DNA of 6,330 nt from Variovorax sp. (GTDB lineage: Bacteria; Pseudomonadota; Gammaproteobacteria; Burkholderiales; Burkholderiaceae_C): positions 1-6,330 of the forward strand of contig JAQGMX010000152.1 of assembly GCA_028292145.1 (NCBI GenBank), given 5' to 3'. This document shows, one piece after another, positions 1 through 6,330 of this stretch. The notes under the pieces are model-generated. The model saw only the letters and a program-made list of their open reading frames with translations, did not search any database and was not told the DNA's origin. The position numbers and the translations under genes are program-made. The first letter of the stretch is position 1. Every line of letters begins with the position of its first letter.

Positions 1-854
1 GGACCGCCGCCGACGTGATGATCCAGGACATCACGAAGAAGGAAAAGGGCAGCCTGAAGGGCAAGAAGATCGCGCTGGTCTATCACGATTCGCCTTACGG
101 CAAGGAGCCGATTCCGCTGCTGCAGAAACGCGCGGCGGCCGACGGCTTCGAGTTGTCGCTGTTCCCGATCACGCCGCCGGGCGTCGAGCAGAAATCCACC
201 TGGCTGCAGATCCGCCAGCAGAAGCCCGACTACGTGCTGTTCTGGTCGGCCGGCGTGATGACGCCGGCCGGCATCCGCGAGGCGCAGGCCAGCGGCTACC
301 CGCGCGAGAAGATCTACGCGATCTGGTGGGCCGGCTCGGACCATGACGTGAAGGATATCGGTGCCGGCGCCAAGGGCTACAACGCGATCACCATCCACAA
401 CAGCGCGGCCAAGGACAAGGTGCAGGACGAACTGAAGAAGTTCGTCTACGACAAGGGCCAGGGGACCGGCGCGGCCGGCGGCATCGGCTCGCTGGCGCAC
501 ACGCGCGGCATGATGATCTCGATGCTGCAGGTGGAAGCGATCCGCGCCGCGCAGGAAAAGTACGGCAGGGGCAAGTCGCTGACGCCGGAACAGGTGCGCT
601 GGGGCTTCGAGAACCTCGACCTGACGGCGGACAAGCTCAAGGCACTGGGCTTCGGCGAAATCATGCGGCCGGTGAAGACCTCCTGCAGCAACCACATGGG
701 CGACGACTGGGCGCGCATCGTGCAGTGGGACGGCGGCAAGTGGGAGATCAAGTCGGACTGGTATCAGTCGGACAAGAAATTCATCGATCCGCTGGTGAAA
801 GAGTACTCGGCGAAGTACGCCAAGGACAAGAACGTCAAAGCGCGGGCCTGCTGA
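1..854 (+). CDS. ABC transporter periplasmic substrate-binding protein, LivK/Peripla_BP_6 type (5'-truncated)
   Basis: This is the C-terminal 283 residues of a periplasmic solute-binding protein that delivers a ligand to a LivHMGF-type ABC importer. The frame is open from base 3 with no stop, so the true start, signal peptide and N-terminal lobe lie upstream; the GTG and ATG at 15-20 are internal codons. Visible family features are a Rossmann-like strand GKKIALVYHDSPYGKE (about residues 20-35), then KPDYVLFWSAGVM (74-86), and a C-terminal lobe ending in a short Lys-rich tail with a terminal Cys. Cys228 (in TSCSNHMGD) and the last residue Cys283 could form a disulfide; that is inference. Whole proteins of this family are usually around 400-440 residues, so roughly a third is missing. 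The LivF-type ATPase gene follows after 14 nt, which supports one operon. The ligand is unknown; the CoA ligase downstream suggests a carboxylic acid rather than an amino acid. Confidence 0.93.
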   Translation, partial: TAADVMIQDITKKEKGSLKGKKIALVYHDSPYGKEPIPLLQKRAAADGFELSLFPITPPGVEQKSTWLQIRQQKPDYVLFWSAGVMTPAGIREAQASGYPREKIYAIWWAGSDHDVKDIGAGAKGYNAITIHNSAAKDKVQDELKKFVYDKGQGTGAAGGIGSLAHTRGMMISMLQVEAIRAAQEKYGRGKSLTPEQVRWGFENLDLTADKLKALGFGEIMRPVKTSCSNHMGDDWARIVQWDGGKWEIKSDWYQSDKKFIDPLVKEYSAKYAKDKNVKARAC

Positions 855-860
855 AACGCC

Positions 861-864
861 GGAG
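861..864 (+). promoter_or_regulatory. Ribosome binding site of the LivF-type gene
   Basis: A GGAG sequence lies four bases before the ATG at 869. It supports that start over an upstream in-frame ATG at 725, which would put 48 codons inside the preceding gene. Confidence 0.6.
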
Positions 865-868
865 CACC

Positions 869-1687
869 ATGAGCGACGCCAACGCCCAAACCCTCCTCGA
901 AGTCAACGGCATCGAGGTCATCTACAACCACGTGATCCTGGTGCTCAAGGGCGTTTCGCTGAAGGTGCCCGAGGGCGGAATCGTGGCGTTGCTCGGCGGC
1001 AACGGCGCGGGCAAGACGACGACGCTGCGCGCGGTGTCGAACCTGCTCGCGGGCGAGCGCGGCGCGGTGACCAAGGGCACGATCGAGCTGCGCGGCGAGC
1101 GCATCGAGGCGCTGTCGCCAGCCGAACTGGTGCGGCGCGGGCTGATCCAGGTGATGGAAGGCCGGCACTGCTTCGCGCATCTGACCATCGAGGACAACCT
1201 CATGACCGGCGCCTACACCCGCACCGACGGCAAGGCAGCCATTGCGCAGACGCTGGAGAAGGTTTACGCCTACTTCCCGCGCCTCAAAACGCGGCGCAGT
1301 TCGCAGGCGGCCTACACGTCGGGCGGCGAGCAGCAGATGTGCGCCATCGGCCGCGCGCTGATGGCGAACCCGACGATGGTGCTGCTGGACGAACCGTCGA
1401 TGGGCCTTGCGCCGCAGATCGTCGAGGAAGTCTTCGCGATCGTGAAGGACCTCAACGAGAAGGAGCGCGTCACCTTCCTGCTCGCCGAGCAGAACACCAA
1501 CATGGCGTTGCGCTTCGCCGACTACGGCTACATCCTCGAAAACGGCCGCATCGTGATGGACGGCGAAGCCAAAAGCCTGCGCGAGAACGAGGACGTGAAG
1601 GAGTTCTACCTCGGCGTCGGTGGCGCCGACCGCAAAAGCTTCAAGGACGTCAAAAGCTACAAGCGCCGCAAACGCTGGCTGGCTTGA
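869..1687 (+). CDS. livF: Branched-chain-amino-acid-type ABC transporter ATP-binding protein (LivF family)
   Basis: This 272-residue cytoplasmic ATPase would power import together with a LivG partner and LivH/LivM permeases, which are not in the window. All nucleotide-binding motifs are present: Walker A GGNGAGKT (43-50), the LivF-type EGRH segment (97-100) after the Q-loop region, signature TSGGEQQM (150-157, Thr replacing the usual Leu), Walker B MVLLDEP (170-176, catalytic Glu175), and EQN (207-209) at the switch position, where LivF proteins normally carry Gln instead of His. The protein is longer than a standard LivF of about 235 residues. The N-terminal leader is about 10 residues, and a basic tail (about 252-272, ending KRRKRWLA) follows the usual end near FYLG. 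I recall such tails in LivF copies that neighbour CoA ligases, but could not check this. The gene starts 14 nt after the binding-protein gene and ends 13 nt before the ligase gene, so the three are probably co-transcribed. The family call is firm; the substrate is unknown. Confidence 0.93.
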   Translation: MSDANAQTLLEVNGIEVIYNHVILVLKGVSLKVPEGGIVALLGGNGAGKTTTLRAVSNLLAGERGAVTKGTIELRGERIEALSPAELVRRGLIQVMEGRHCFAHLTIEDNLMTGAYTRTDGKAAIAQTLEKVYAYFPRLKTRRSSQAAYTSGGEQQMCAIGRALMANPTMVLLDEPSMGLAPQIVEEVFAIVKDLNEKERVTFLLAEQNTNMALRFADYGYILENGRIVMDGEAKSLRENEDVKEFYLGVGGADRKSFKDVKSYKRRKRWLA

Positions 1688-1700
1688 ACGGACAGATCGA

Positions 1701-2945
1701 ATGACTGATTTCTACGATGCGCTCGAAACGCGCGACCCGGACCTGCGTGAGCGCGAACTTCTGGCCGCGTTGCCTGCGCAATTGCTGCACGCACAGCGTC
1801 ATGCGCCGGCTTTCGGCGAGATCCTTGCCGGCGTGGACTGCGCGGCCGTCGTCACGCGCGAGGCGCTCGCGGCCTTGCCGGTTACGCGCAAGTCGGAATT
1901 GCTGGAACGCCAGAAGCGTCTGCGTACGAGCGATCCGTTCGGCGGCTTCAGCGCGATCGTGCGCGGGCCGGCGATGCCGCGTGTGTTCGCGAGTCCGGGG
2001 ACCATCTACGAACCCGAAGGCGCCGACCGCGACCACTGGCGCACCGCCCGCGCGCTGCATGCCGCGGGTTTTCGCACCGGCGAACTGATCCACAACGGCT
2101 TCAGCTACCACCTCACGCCGGCCGGCGCGATCATGGAAAGCGGTGCGCATGCGCTGGGTTGCACCGTGTTCCCCGGCGGCACCGGGCAGACCGAGCAGCA
2201 GCTCGAAGCCATGATCGACCTCCAGCCCGCCGGCTACATGGGCACGCCGAGCTTCCTGCGGATCATCCTAGAAAAAGCCGCTGCCGCAGGCATCGCGCTG
2301 CCCAGCCTGCGCAAGGCGCTGCTCTCGGGCGAAGCCTTTCCGCCGAGCCTGCGCGACTGGCTGGCCGAGCGCGGCATCGCCGGCATGCAGTGCTACGCGA
2401 CCGCCGACCTGGGCCTGATCGCCTATGAAACCGAGGCGCGCGAGGGGCTGGTGCTCGACGAAGGCGTGCTGCTGGAAATCGTGCGACCGGGGACCGGCGA
2501 CGTGCTGCCCGACGGCGAAGTCGGCGAAGTCGTCGTCACTACCTTCAATCGCGACTATCCGCTGGTGCGTTTCGGCACCGGCGATCTCTCGGCCGTGCTG
2601 CCCGGCCCCTGTCCGACCGGCCGCACCAACACCCGCATTCGCGGCTGGCTCGGCCGCGCGGACCAGACGACCAAGGTGCGCGGCATGTTTGTGCACCCGG
2701 GCCAGGTGGCTGCGGCGATGCGGCGTTTTCCGGAAGTGACGCGCGCGCGTCTGGTGGTCGAAGGCGAGATGGCCGACGACCGCATGACGCTGCGCATCGA
2801 GGCATCAGAAGACGATGCGCTGGCGCAGCGGATGGCCGACGCGGTCCGCGAGATCACGAAGCTGCGTTGCACCGTCGTGTGCGTAGCGGCGGGAACGCTG
2901 CCGAACGACGGCAAGGTGATCGAGGACGCCCGCAGCTACAAATGA
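1701..2945 (+). CDS. PaaK-like (phenylacetate-CoA ligase family) AMP-forming acyl-CoA ligase
   Basis: This 414-residue protein belongs to the PaaK branch of adenylate-forming enzymes, which join a carboxylic acid to CoA using ATP. The start at MTDFYDALETRDP is chosen because it follows the preceding stop by 13 nt; the in-frame ATG at 1620 would overlap that gene. No strong ribosome site is visible. Core motifs are YATADLGLIAYE (232-243; adenine and Mg-ATP region), VRFGTGDLSAV (289-299; ribose-binding Asp), LGRADQTTKVRG (317-328; hinge into the C-terminal domain) and NDGKVIEDARSYK (402-414), whose Lys405 is a candidate for the catalytic lysine. The usual Ser/Thr/Gly phosphate loop is altered: the equivalent segment reads FASPGTIYEPEG (96-107) instead of a SSGTTGKP-like motif. 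The length is close to that of PaaK (about 430). With the transporter genes upstream it probably activates the imported acid; that acid may or may not be phenylacetate. A catalytic role is likely but not certain, given the altered loop. Confidence 0.88.
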   Translation: MTDFYDALETRDPDLRERELLAALPAQLLHAQRHAPAFGEILAGVDCAAVVTREALAALPVTRKSELLERQKRLRTSDPFGGFSAIVRGPAMPRVFASPGTIYEPEGADRDHWRTARALHAAGFRTGELIHNGFSYHLTPAGAIMESGAHALGCTVFPGGTGQTEQQLEAMIDLQPAGYMGTPSFLRIILEKAAAAGIALPSLRKALLSGEAFPPSLRDWLAERGIAGMQCYATADLGLIAYETEAREGLVLDEGVLLEIVRPGTGDVLPDGEVGEVVVTTFNRDYPLVRFGTGDLSAVLPGPCPTGRTNTRIRGWLGRADQTTKVRGMFVHPGQVAAAMRRFPEVTRARLVVEGEMADDRMTLRIEASEDDALAQRMADAVREITKLRCTVVCVAAGTLPNDGKVIEDARSYK

Positions 2946-2948
2946 CAA

Positions 2949-2978
2949 GACCGCCTCACCCGTGAAGGTGAGGCGGTC
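2949..2978. terminator. Hairpin terminator between convergent genes
   Basis: A perfect 12-bp inverted repeat (GACCGCCTCACC and GGTGAGGCGGTC) surrounds a 6-base loop. It begins 3 bases after the stop of the PaaK-like gene and lies 30 bases past the stop of the convergent adhesin gene. No T-run follows on the + strand. On the - strand the stem is followed by TTGTCATTTG, which is moderately T-rich, so termination is better supported for the adhesin transcript. It may still serve both. Confidence 0.75.
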
Positions 2979-3008
2979 CGTCGATTGGCTTGCTCGGTCA
3001 GTCGCTCG

Positions 3009-6000
3009 TCAGATCACGGCGTAGGTCTGATCCAGATAGCTCAGCGGATGCAGCATATCGGTCGTGACATGGCTGACCGCTGCCTGCGCGATGGTCATCG
3101 CGCTGCCGTCTTCCATTACCGCCGCGCTCTTGCCCAGTTCCTTCACGCCTTCGGCCGGTGTGGTCACCACGCCGTCGGAGGTCAGGCCGATGGACTGGAT
3201 GCCCAACTGCGCCAGCGTCTTGACTTCGCCCGCTTCGCTCACGCCGTCGCCGTTGGCGTCCTGCCAGACGGACAGCTGACTCCACAACACGTCATGGCTG
3301 TCCAGCTTGCTGTCGCCGTTGGTGTCGAAGATCTTCAGCGAGCCGAAGGAATACTGGCTGCTATCGTGAACCAGGCCATCCTGGTATTTGTCCCAGACCA
3401 GAACGCCGTCGCCCTTGCCTGCCCAGGCGATGAGTTCCTTGTAGCCCGTGCCGCTGACGTCGATGAGGGCCTTGTCGTAGGTGATCTGGCCGTCGTGGTT
3501 CATGTCGATGAAGTAAGGCTGGGCGACTGCATCTCCGTTATCGCCAGGATGGTAGGTCGCCGTGAACGCGGCGTCGGCAACGACCATCTGGGTTCCGTTC
3601 TCCAAGGTTGCAGACGTCTTGCCGGCTTCCTGAACACCGGCGGCTGGGTTGGAAACGACACCGTCGGATGTCAGCCCTATCGATGTGATGCCCCACGCTG
3701 CCAAGGTTTTCACTTCACCTGCATCGCTGACGCCATTGCCGTTCAGGTCTTGCCAGACATTCATTTCCTTCCAAAGCGCATCGCCGCTGTCCAGCTTGCC
3801 ATTGCCGTTGGTGTCGAACGCTTTCAGGCCTTCCAAGTCGGTCTTTGCGCCTGAGACGTATTGGGCGAATGCGTATTGGCTGCTGTCGTGCACTTGGCCG
3901 TCATGGTATTTGTCCCATACCAAAACACCATCTTCTTTGCCGACCCAAGACACATCACTTTTATTTCCATCACCTCTCAAATCTATTAGCGCATGACTAT
4001 AGTCGAGACCGTTATCGCCATTTAAGTCAAATGCAACGGGCCCGATAGTAAGGCTCGCATGCTCCGACGTGACCTGACCAAAGGCATCAACCGCGACGAC
4101 GTCGAAGTTATAAGTCGCGCGGGGAGTAGAGTTCGAATACGAAGTTGTCGTACGAATGACGCCAGAAGAGTCAATTGAAAATCGACCGGCATCAGGTCCA
4201 GCGAGGGACCAGGAAACTGGCACATTTGACGCATATTGCCCCATAACACGCCCCACCGGAATTGGTGTGCTCCCAGAACCCGTAGAGATTGGATATATGT
4301 TAGGCGGCAAATCGAGGATGTCGATCACAGAAAGCGACGCATTCTGGGTTGTCACATTTCCGGCTGAATCTGTCGCTTTGACAACATAGTCGTAGACATT
4401 ATTTCCACCCACATCACCCGGCGCCTCATAGTCAGGCGTGAAATTCATCGTCACCTGACCTGTCGTGGAATTGATCGAGAAAAGTCCCGAATCAACACCC
4501 GGCACGATGGCGTAGGTAATGCCTGAAACGTCAGTTGCCGCCGCGGTATAGATCACCGTCCCCGCGCCTGTTCTTTCATTCACTGCCGTCGCGGGATTGC
4601 TGCTGAAGGCCGGCGCAATTGTGTCCAGTTGAATGTTCCAGGCCGGCGAACTCACCGAAACATTACCCGCTACATCGGTTGTTGTAATGGTTATCGCATG
4701 GACACCTTGACCCGCCAATGTGGAAGTCAGCGTCGGCTCGAAATTCCAATTGCCCAACGCATCGGCAGTCGCGGTGCCCTTTAATACGCCGGCATCGTAA
4801 AGGCTGATCAAACTACCCGCTTCCGCTGTACCCGACATCAAAGGTGTGTCGTCGTTGGTTGGAACACCTGCTCCGATATTTCCTTGATAGATGCCAAAGT
4901 TATCGTTGCTTGCGCCTATGCCGAACGAGCCTGCAAGCGGCGCAATGGTGTCCAGATTCACCGTCCAGATCGCAGACGGGGGCGACGTATTGCCGGCCGC
5001 ATCGGTGGCCGTCGCAGTCGTCGCATGCGAGCCCTGGCTCCCCAACGTCGGCGTATAGCTCCAGTCACCCAGCGCATTCGCCAAGGTGGTGCCCGTCAAT
5101 ACACCGTTGTCGAACAGATTGATCAACGCATTGGCTTCCGACGTTCCCTTGATCAGCGGCGTGGCGTCATTGGTCGGCACGCCACTCGGGATATTGCCGA
5201 GGTAGAAGTTGACGTCGTCGCCCGAACTCACGATCACCGGTGGATTTGGCTTTACGGTGTCGATCAGCTCGACCCATATGTCCGAATGCACCGAAATATT
5301 GCCCGCTGCATCGGTTGCCGTCACGGTCATCGGGTGCGCGCCCTGAGCCGTCAATGCCGGCGGCGTGATGACCCAGTTGCCCGCGGCGTCCGCCATGGTG
5401 CTGGCGACGATGGTCAGCCCATCGAACAGTTCGACCTTGCTCAACGGTTCGGCCCTGCCCGACATCCGCGGCGTGGTGTCGTTGGTCGGAGTGTTGCTTG
5501 GCAAGTCGCCCAAGTAGAGCGCGACGTTGTCGTTGCTGAAGTCGATGAAGGGCGTCGGTGGCGGCGATGTGTCGATCACGCTCAGGAACGAAGCAGGCTG
5601 GCTCTCGTTGCCGGCCGCATCGGTGGAAGTCACGGTCAGCGGATGTGTGCCGTCCAGCAGTTTGTTCGCGTTGGTGGGCGTGAACGTCCAGATGCCCGCG
5701 GCATTGGCCAGGACGGTGGCGATCGCCGTGCCGTTGTCCTTGATGGTGACGGTGCTGAGTGCCTCCGCCGTACCGGTGAGCGTCGGCGTGTTGTCGTCGC
5801 TCGGGGTGCCGCTGGTCAGGTCGCCGGTGTAGATGCCGACGTTGTCGTTCACGGTCACGATGACCGGCGCGACAGGCAGGGTGGTGTCGACCAGCTCGTT
5901 CCAGGTCGCCGATGGCAGCGACACGTTGCCGGCCACATCGGTGGCCGTCACGGTGATCGGATGGGTGCCGTCGTTGAACGGCGAGGCAGGGGTGAAGACC

Positions 6001-6330
6001 CAGTTGCCGGCCGCATCGGTCGCAGTGGTGCCTATCTTCACGGCGCCGTCGTAGAGGGTGACGGTACTGAGAGGTTCTGCCGTCCCCCTGAGCGTCGGTG
6101 TGCTGTCGTCCGACGGACCGCCGTTGGCGATCAGCCCCTTGTGCAGGCCAACGTCGTCGGTGGACGACACGATGACCGGCTGGATCGGCCGCGTCGTGTC
6201 GACGGTCAGCGTGAACGCTGCTGTCGCCGCGCTTTCTGAGGCCTTGGCGGTGGTGACCGTGGCCGTCAGGTTGTGCAGGCCGTCTGCCAGTGGCGCTGTC
6301 GGCGTGATGACCCAATAACCGGTGCTGTCG
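3009..6330 (-). CDS. Giant Ig-repeat / cadherin-like / calcium-binding surface adhesin (C-terminal part, 5'-truncated)
   Basis: The frame reads from the right edge of the window to a TGA at 3009-3011 and gives 1106 residues; the start lies outside. The GTG at 6168-6170 is an internal Val, since the 53 codons before it continue an Ig-like unit ending VDTTRPIQPVI. Numbering from the first visible residue, the order is: end of an Ig-like unit (1-53), five complete Ig-like repeats (54-575), two cadherin-like domains (576-681 and 682-764), and two calcium-loop modules (765-938 and 939-1106). There is no transmembrane segment, LPXTG motif, OmpA domain or autotransporter barrel. The tail ends LSYLDQTYAVI, which would suit a C-terminal type I secretion signal but does not prove one. 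Proteins of this design act outside the cell in adhesion and biofilm formation, with calcium stiffening the chain; that role is inferred from architecture. The gene converges on the transporter operon and shares no evident function with it. Base composition changes sharply inside the gene. A non-adhesive repeat protein of the cell surface is possible. Confidence 0.9.
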   Translation of the reverse strand, partial: DSTGYWVITPTAPLADGLHNLTATVTTAKASESAATAAFTLTVDTTRPIQPVIVSSTDDVGLHKGLIANGGPSDDSTPTLRGTAEPLSTVTLYDGAVKIGTTATDAAGNWVFTPASPFNDGTHPITVTATDVAGNVSLPSATWNELVDTTLPVAPVIVTVNDNVGIYTGDLTSGTPSDDNTPTLTGTAEALSTVTIKDNGTAIATVLANAAGIWTFTPTNANKLLDGTHPLTVTSTDAAGNESQPASFLSVIDTSPPPTPFIDFSNDNVALYLGDLPSNTPTNDTTPRMSGRAEPLSKVELFDGLTIVASTMADAAGNWVITPPALTAQGAHPMTVTATDAAGNISVHSDIWVELIDTVKPNPPVIVSSGDDVNFYLGNIPSGVPTNDATPLIKGTSEANALINLFDNGVLTGTTLANALGDWSYTPTLGSQGSHATTATATDAAGNTSPPSAIWTVNLDTIAPLAGSFGIGASNDNFGIYQGNIGAGVPTNDDTPLMSGTAEAGSLISLYDAGVLKGTATADALGNWNFEPTLTSTLAGQGVHAITITTTDVAGNVSVSSPAWNIQLDTIAPAFSSNPATAVNERTGAGTVIYTAAATDVSGITYAIVPGVDSGLFSINSTTGQVTMNFTPDYEAPGDVGGNNVYDYVVKATDSAGNVTTQNASLSVIDILDLPPNIYPISTGSGSTPIPVGRVMGQYASNVPVSWSLAGPDAGRFSIDSSGVIRTTTSYSNSTPRATYNFDVVAVDAFGQVTSEHASLTIGPVAFDLNGDNGLDYSHALIDLRGDGNKSDVSWVGKEDGVLVWDKYHDGQVHDSSQYAFAQYVSGAKTDLEGLKAFDTNGNGKLDSGDALWKEMNVWQDLNGNGVSDAGEVKTLAAWGITSIGLTSDGVVSNPAAGVQEAGKTSATLENGTQMVVADAAFTATYHPGDNGDAVAQPYFIDMNHDGQITYDKALIDVSGTGYKELIAWAGKGDGVLVWDKYQDGLVHDSSQYSFGSLKIFDTNGDSKLDSHDVLWSQLSVWQDANGDGVSEAGEVKTLAQLGIQSIGLTSDGVVTTPAEGVKELGKSAAVMEDGSAMTIAQAAVSHVTTDMLHPLSYLDQTYAVI
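3012..3515 (-). other. Calcium-loop module B and C-terminal tail of the adhesin
   Basis: Residues 939-1106 are a second, diverged copy of module A: FIDMNHDGQITYD (Asp942), GKGDGVLVWDKYQDG, DTNGDSKLDSHD (from Asp1002), DANGDGVSEAGE (from Asp1024), then VKTLAQLGIQSIGLTSDG. The runs DGVLVWDKY and GEVKTLA and the segment GLTSDGVV are identical in the two copies. After the module comes a short tail ending LDQTYAVI. No GGxGxDxxx nonapeptides occur between the module and the stop. A type I secretion signal in the last residues is possible, but it is inference. Confidence 0.78.
3516..4037 (-). other. Calcium-loop module A of the adhesin (FrpC/RTX-associated type)
   Basis: Residues 765-938 form a module of the type seen before the RTX nonapeptides in FrpC-like proteins. 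It opens with FDLNGDNGLD (Asp768), continues with WVGKEDGVLVWDKYHDG, and contains two good EF-hand-like loops, DTNGNGKLDSGD (from Asp839) and DLNGNGVSDAGE (from Asp861), followed by VKTLAAWGITSIGLTSDG. Asp, Asn, Gly and Glu sit at loop positions 1, 3, 5, 6, 9 and 12 as in EF-hand and dockerin loops. Compared with module B it carries 11 extra residues (AQYVSGAKTDL, 3834-3866). Calcium binding is inferred from these loops. Confidence 0.78.
4038..4604 (-). other. Two cadherin-like domains in the adhesin
   Basis: Residues 576-681 (4287-4604) show a cadherin-like pattern: Asn-Glu near the start (AVNERTGAG), then SGLFSINSTTGQVT, then an extended strand with YDYVVKATDSAGN. Residues 682-764 (4038-4286) repeat it in shorter form with GPDAGRFSIDSSGVI and FDVVAVDAFGQVT. 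The (L/R)FSI(N/D)S..G(Q/V) core followed by V.A.D is characteristic of cadherin repeats, which bind calcium between domains. The second copy is short (about 83 residues) and lacks the early Asn-Glu, so it may be degenerate. The DNA here is about 50% GC, well below the rest of the gene. Confidence 0.7.
4605..6330 (-). repeat. Array of bacterial Ig-like repeats (five full units plus a partial one)
   Basis: The complete units lie at 5859-6170, 5544-5858, 5232-5543, 4917-5231 and 4605-4916, with lengths of 104, 105, 104, 105 and 104 residues (312-315 bp). The end of a sixth, more divergent unit occupies 6171-6330. Each full unit opens with an acidic start such as STDDV or SNDNV, then has a (T/S)(D/N)D.TP segment, a GTAE- or GTSE-like segment, an ADA.GNW-like strand, TD.AGN, and a closing DT..P linker. 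This pattern fits the Big_13/BapA-type Ig-like family. The DNA coding for TDAAGN is repeated nearly word for word (for example CCGGCCGCATCGGT near 4993, 5611 and 6007), so the array grew by duplication. Confidence 0.85.

Noticed and set aside
725..868. A longer N-terminus for the LivF-type protein
   Set aside because: The extra 48 codons lie mostly inside the preceding gene and resemble no ABC sequence; the ATG at 869 has GGAG in front of it.
1620..1700. A longer N-terminus for the PaaK-like ligase
   Set aside because: The extra codons overlap the end of the LivF-type gene in another frame; the ATG at 1701 gives a natural family-like start.
2985..3854. A 289-codon open frame on the + strand opposite the calcium modules
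   Set aside because: It contains an internal repeat (VAVGVEDLQ / IAVGVERFQ), but this simply reflects the duplicated modules on the - strand. It has no domain signal and no clear ribosome site.
6168..6170. GTG as the start of the adhesin gene
   Set aside because: The same frame continues upstream to the window edge with Ig-like sequence ending VDTTRPIQPVI, so this GTG is an internal valine.
4605..6170. Direct repeats as a CRISPR or other noncoding array
   Set aside because: The period is 312-315 bp, the frame is preserved, and the repeats translate into Ig-like domains, so this is protein-level repetition.
4884..6239. A 451-codon open frame on the + strand opposite the Ig repeats
   Set aside because: Its Arg/Gly/His-rich translation has no recognisable fold, and its periodicity mirrors the Ig repeats on the other strand. 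It is an antisense by-product of GC-rich repeat DNA.
5167..6315. A second long - strand frame overlapping the adhesin
   Set aside because: Its composition is Arg/His/Gln-rich and low in complexity, while the overlapping frame gives clear Ig-like domains.

Overview
The window looks like chromosomal DNA of a high-GC Gram-negative bacterium. A Betaproteobacterium (Rhodocyclales- or Burkholderiales-like) is the best guess. The basis is GC of about 65% or more by hand count in most coding parts, a LivK/LivF-type ABC transporter set next to a PaaK-like CoA ligase, and a very large Ig-repeat calcium-binding surface protein. The taxonomic call is inference from gene style only.

The left half (1-2945, + strand) is the tail of an operon. 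It holds the C-terminal two thirds or so of a periplasmic branched-chain-amino-acid-type substrate-binding protein, then a LivF-type ABC ATPase 14 nt downstream, then a 414-residue PaaK-like adenylate-forming CoA ligase 13 nt after that. Such sets probably import a carboxylic acid (aromatic or fatty-acid-like) and activate it to its CoA thioester. The permeases and the second ATPase (LivH, LivM, LivG) would lie upstream, outside the window. The substrate cannot be read from the sequence.

A perfect 12-bp inverted repeat at 2949-2978 separates the operon from a convergent gene and is a likely shared terminator.

The right half (3009-6330, - strand) is one open frame that runs off the right edge. 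It is the last 1106 residues of a giant modular surface protein or adhesin. From N to C it contains the end of one Ig-like unit, five bacterial Ig-like repeats of 104-105 residues, two cadherin-like domains, and two tandem copies of a module rich in EF-hand-like calcium loops, related to the calcium region of FrpC/RTX proteins. It then ends in a short hydrophobic tail. It is probably exported by a type I secretion system, but no RTX nonapeptide block is visible.

The most notable signal is compositional. Within the adhesin gene, a block from about 3600 to 4916 is near 52% GC, dropping to about 50% over 3961-4500, between flanks of about 65%. Its right edge falls at the junction between two Ig modules. 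This suggests module exchange inside the gene. I found no RNA genes, CRISPR array, insertion sequence or phage genes.
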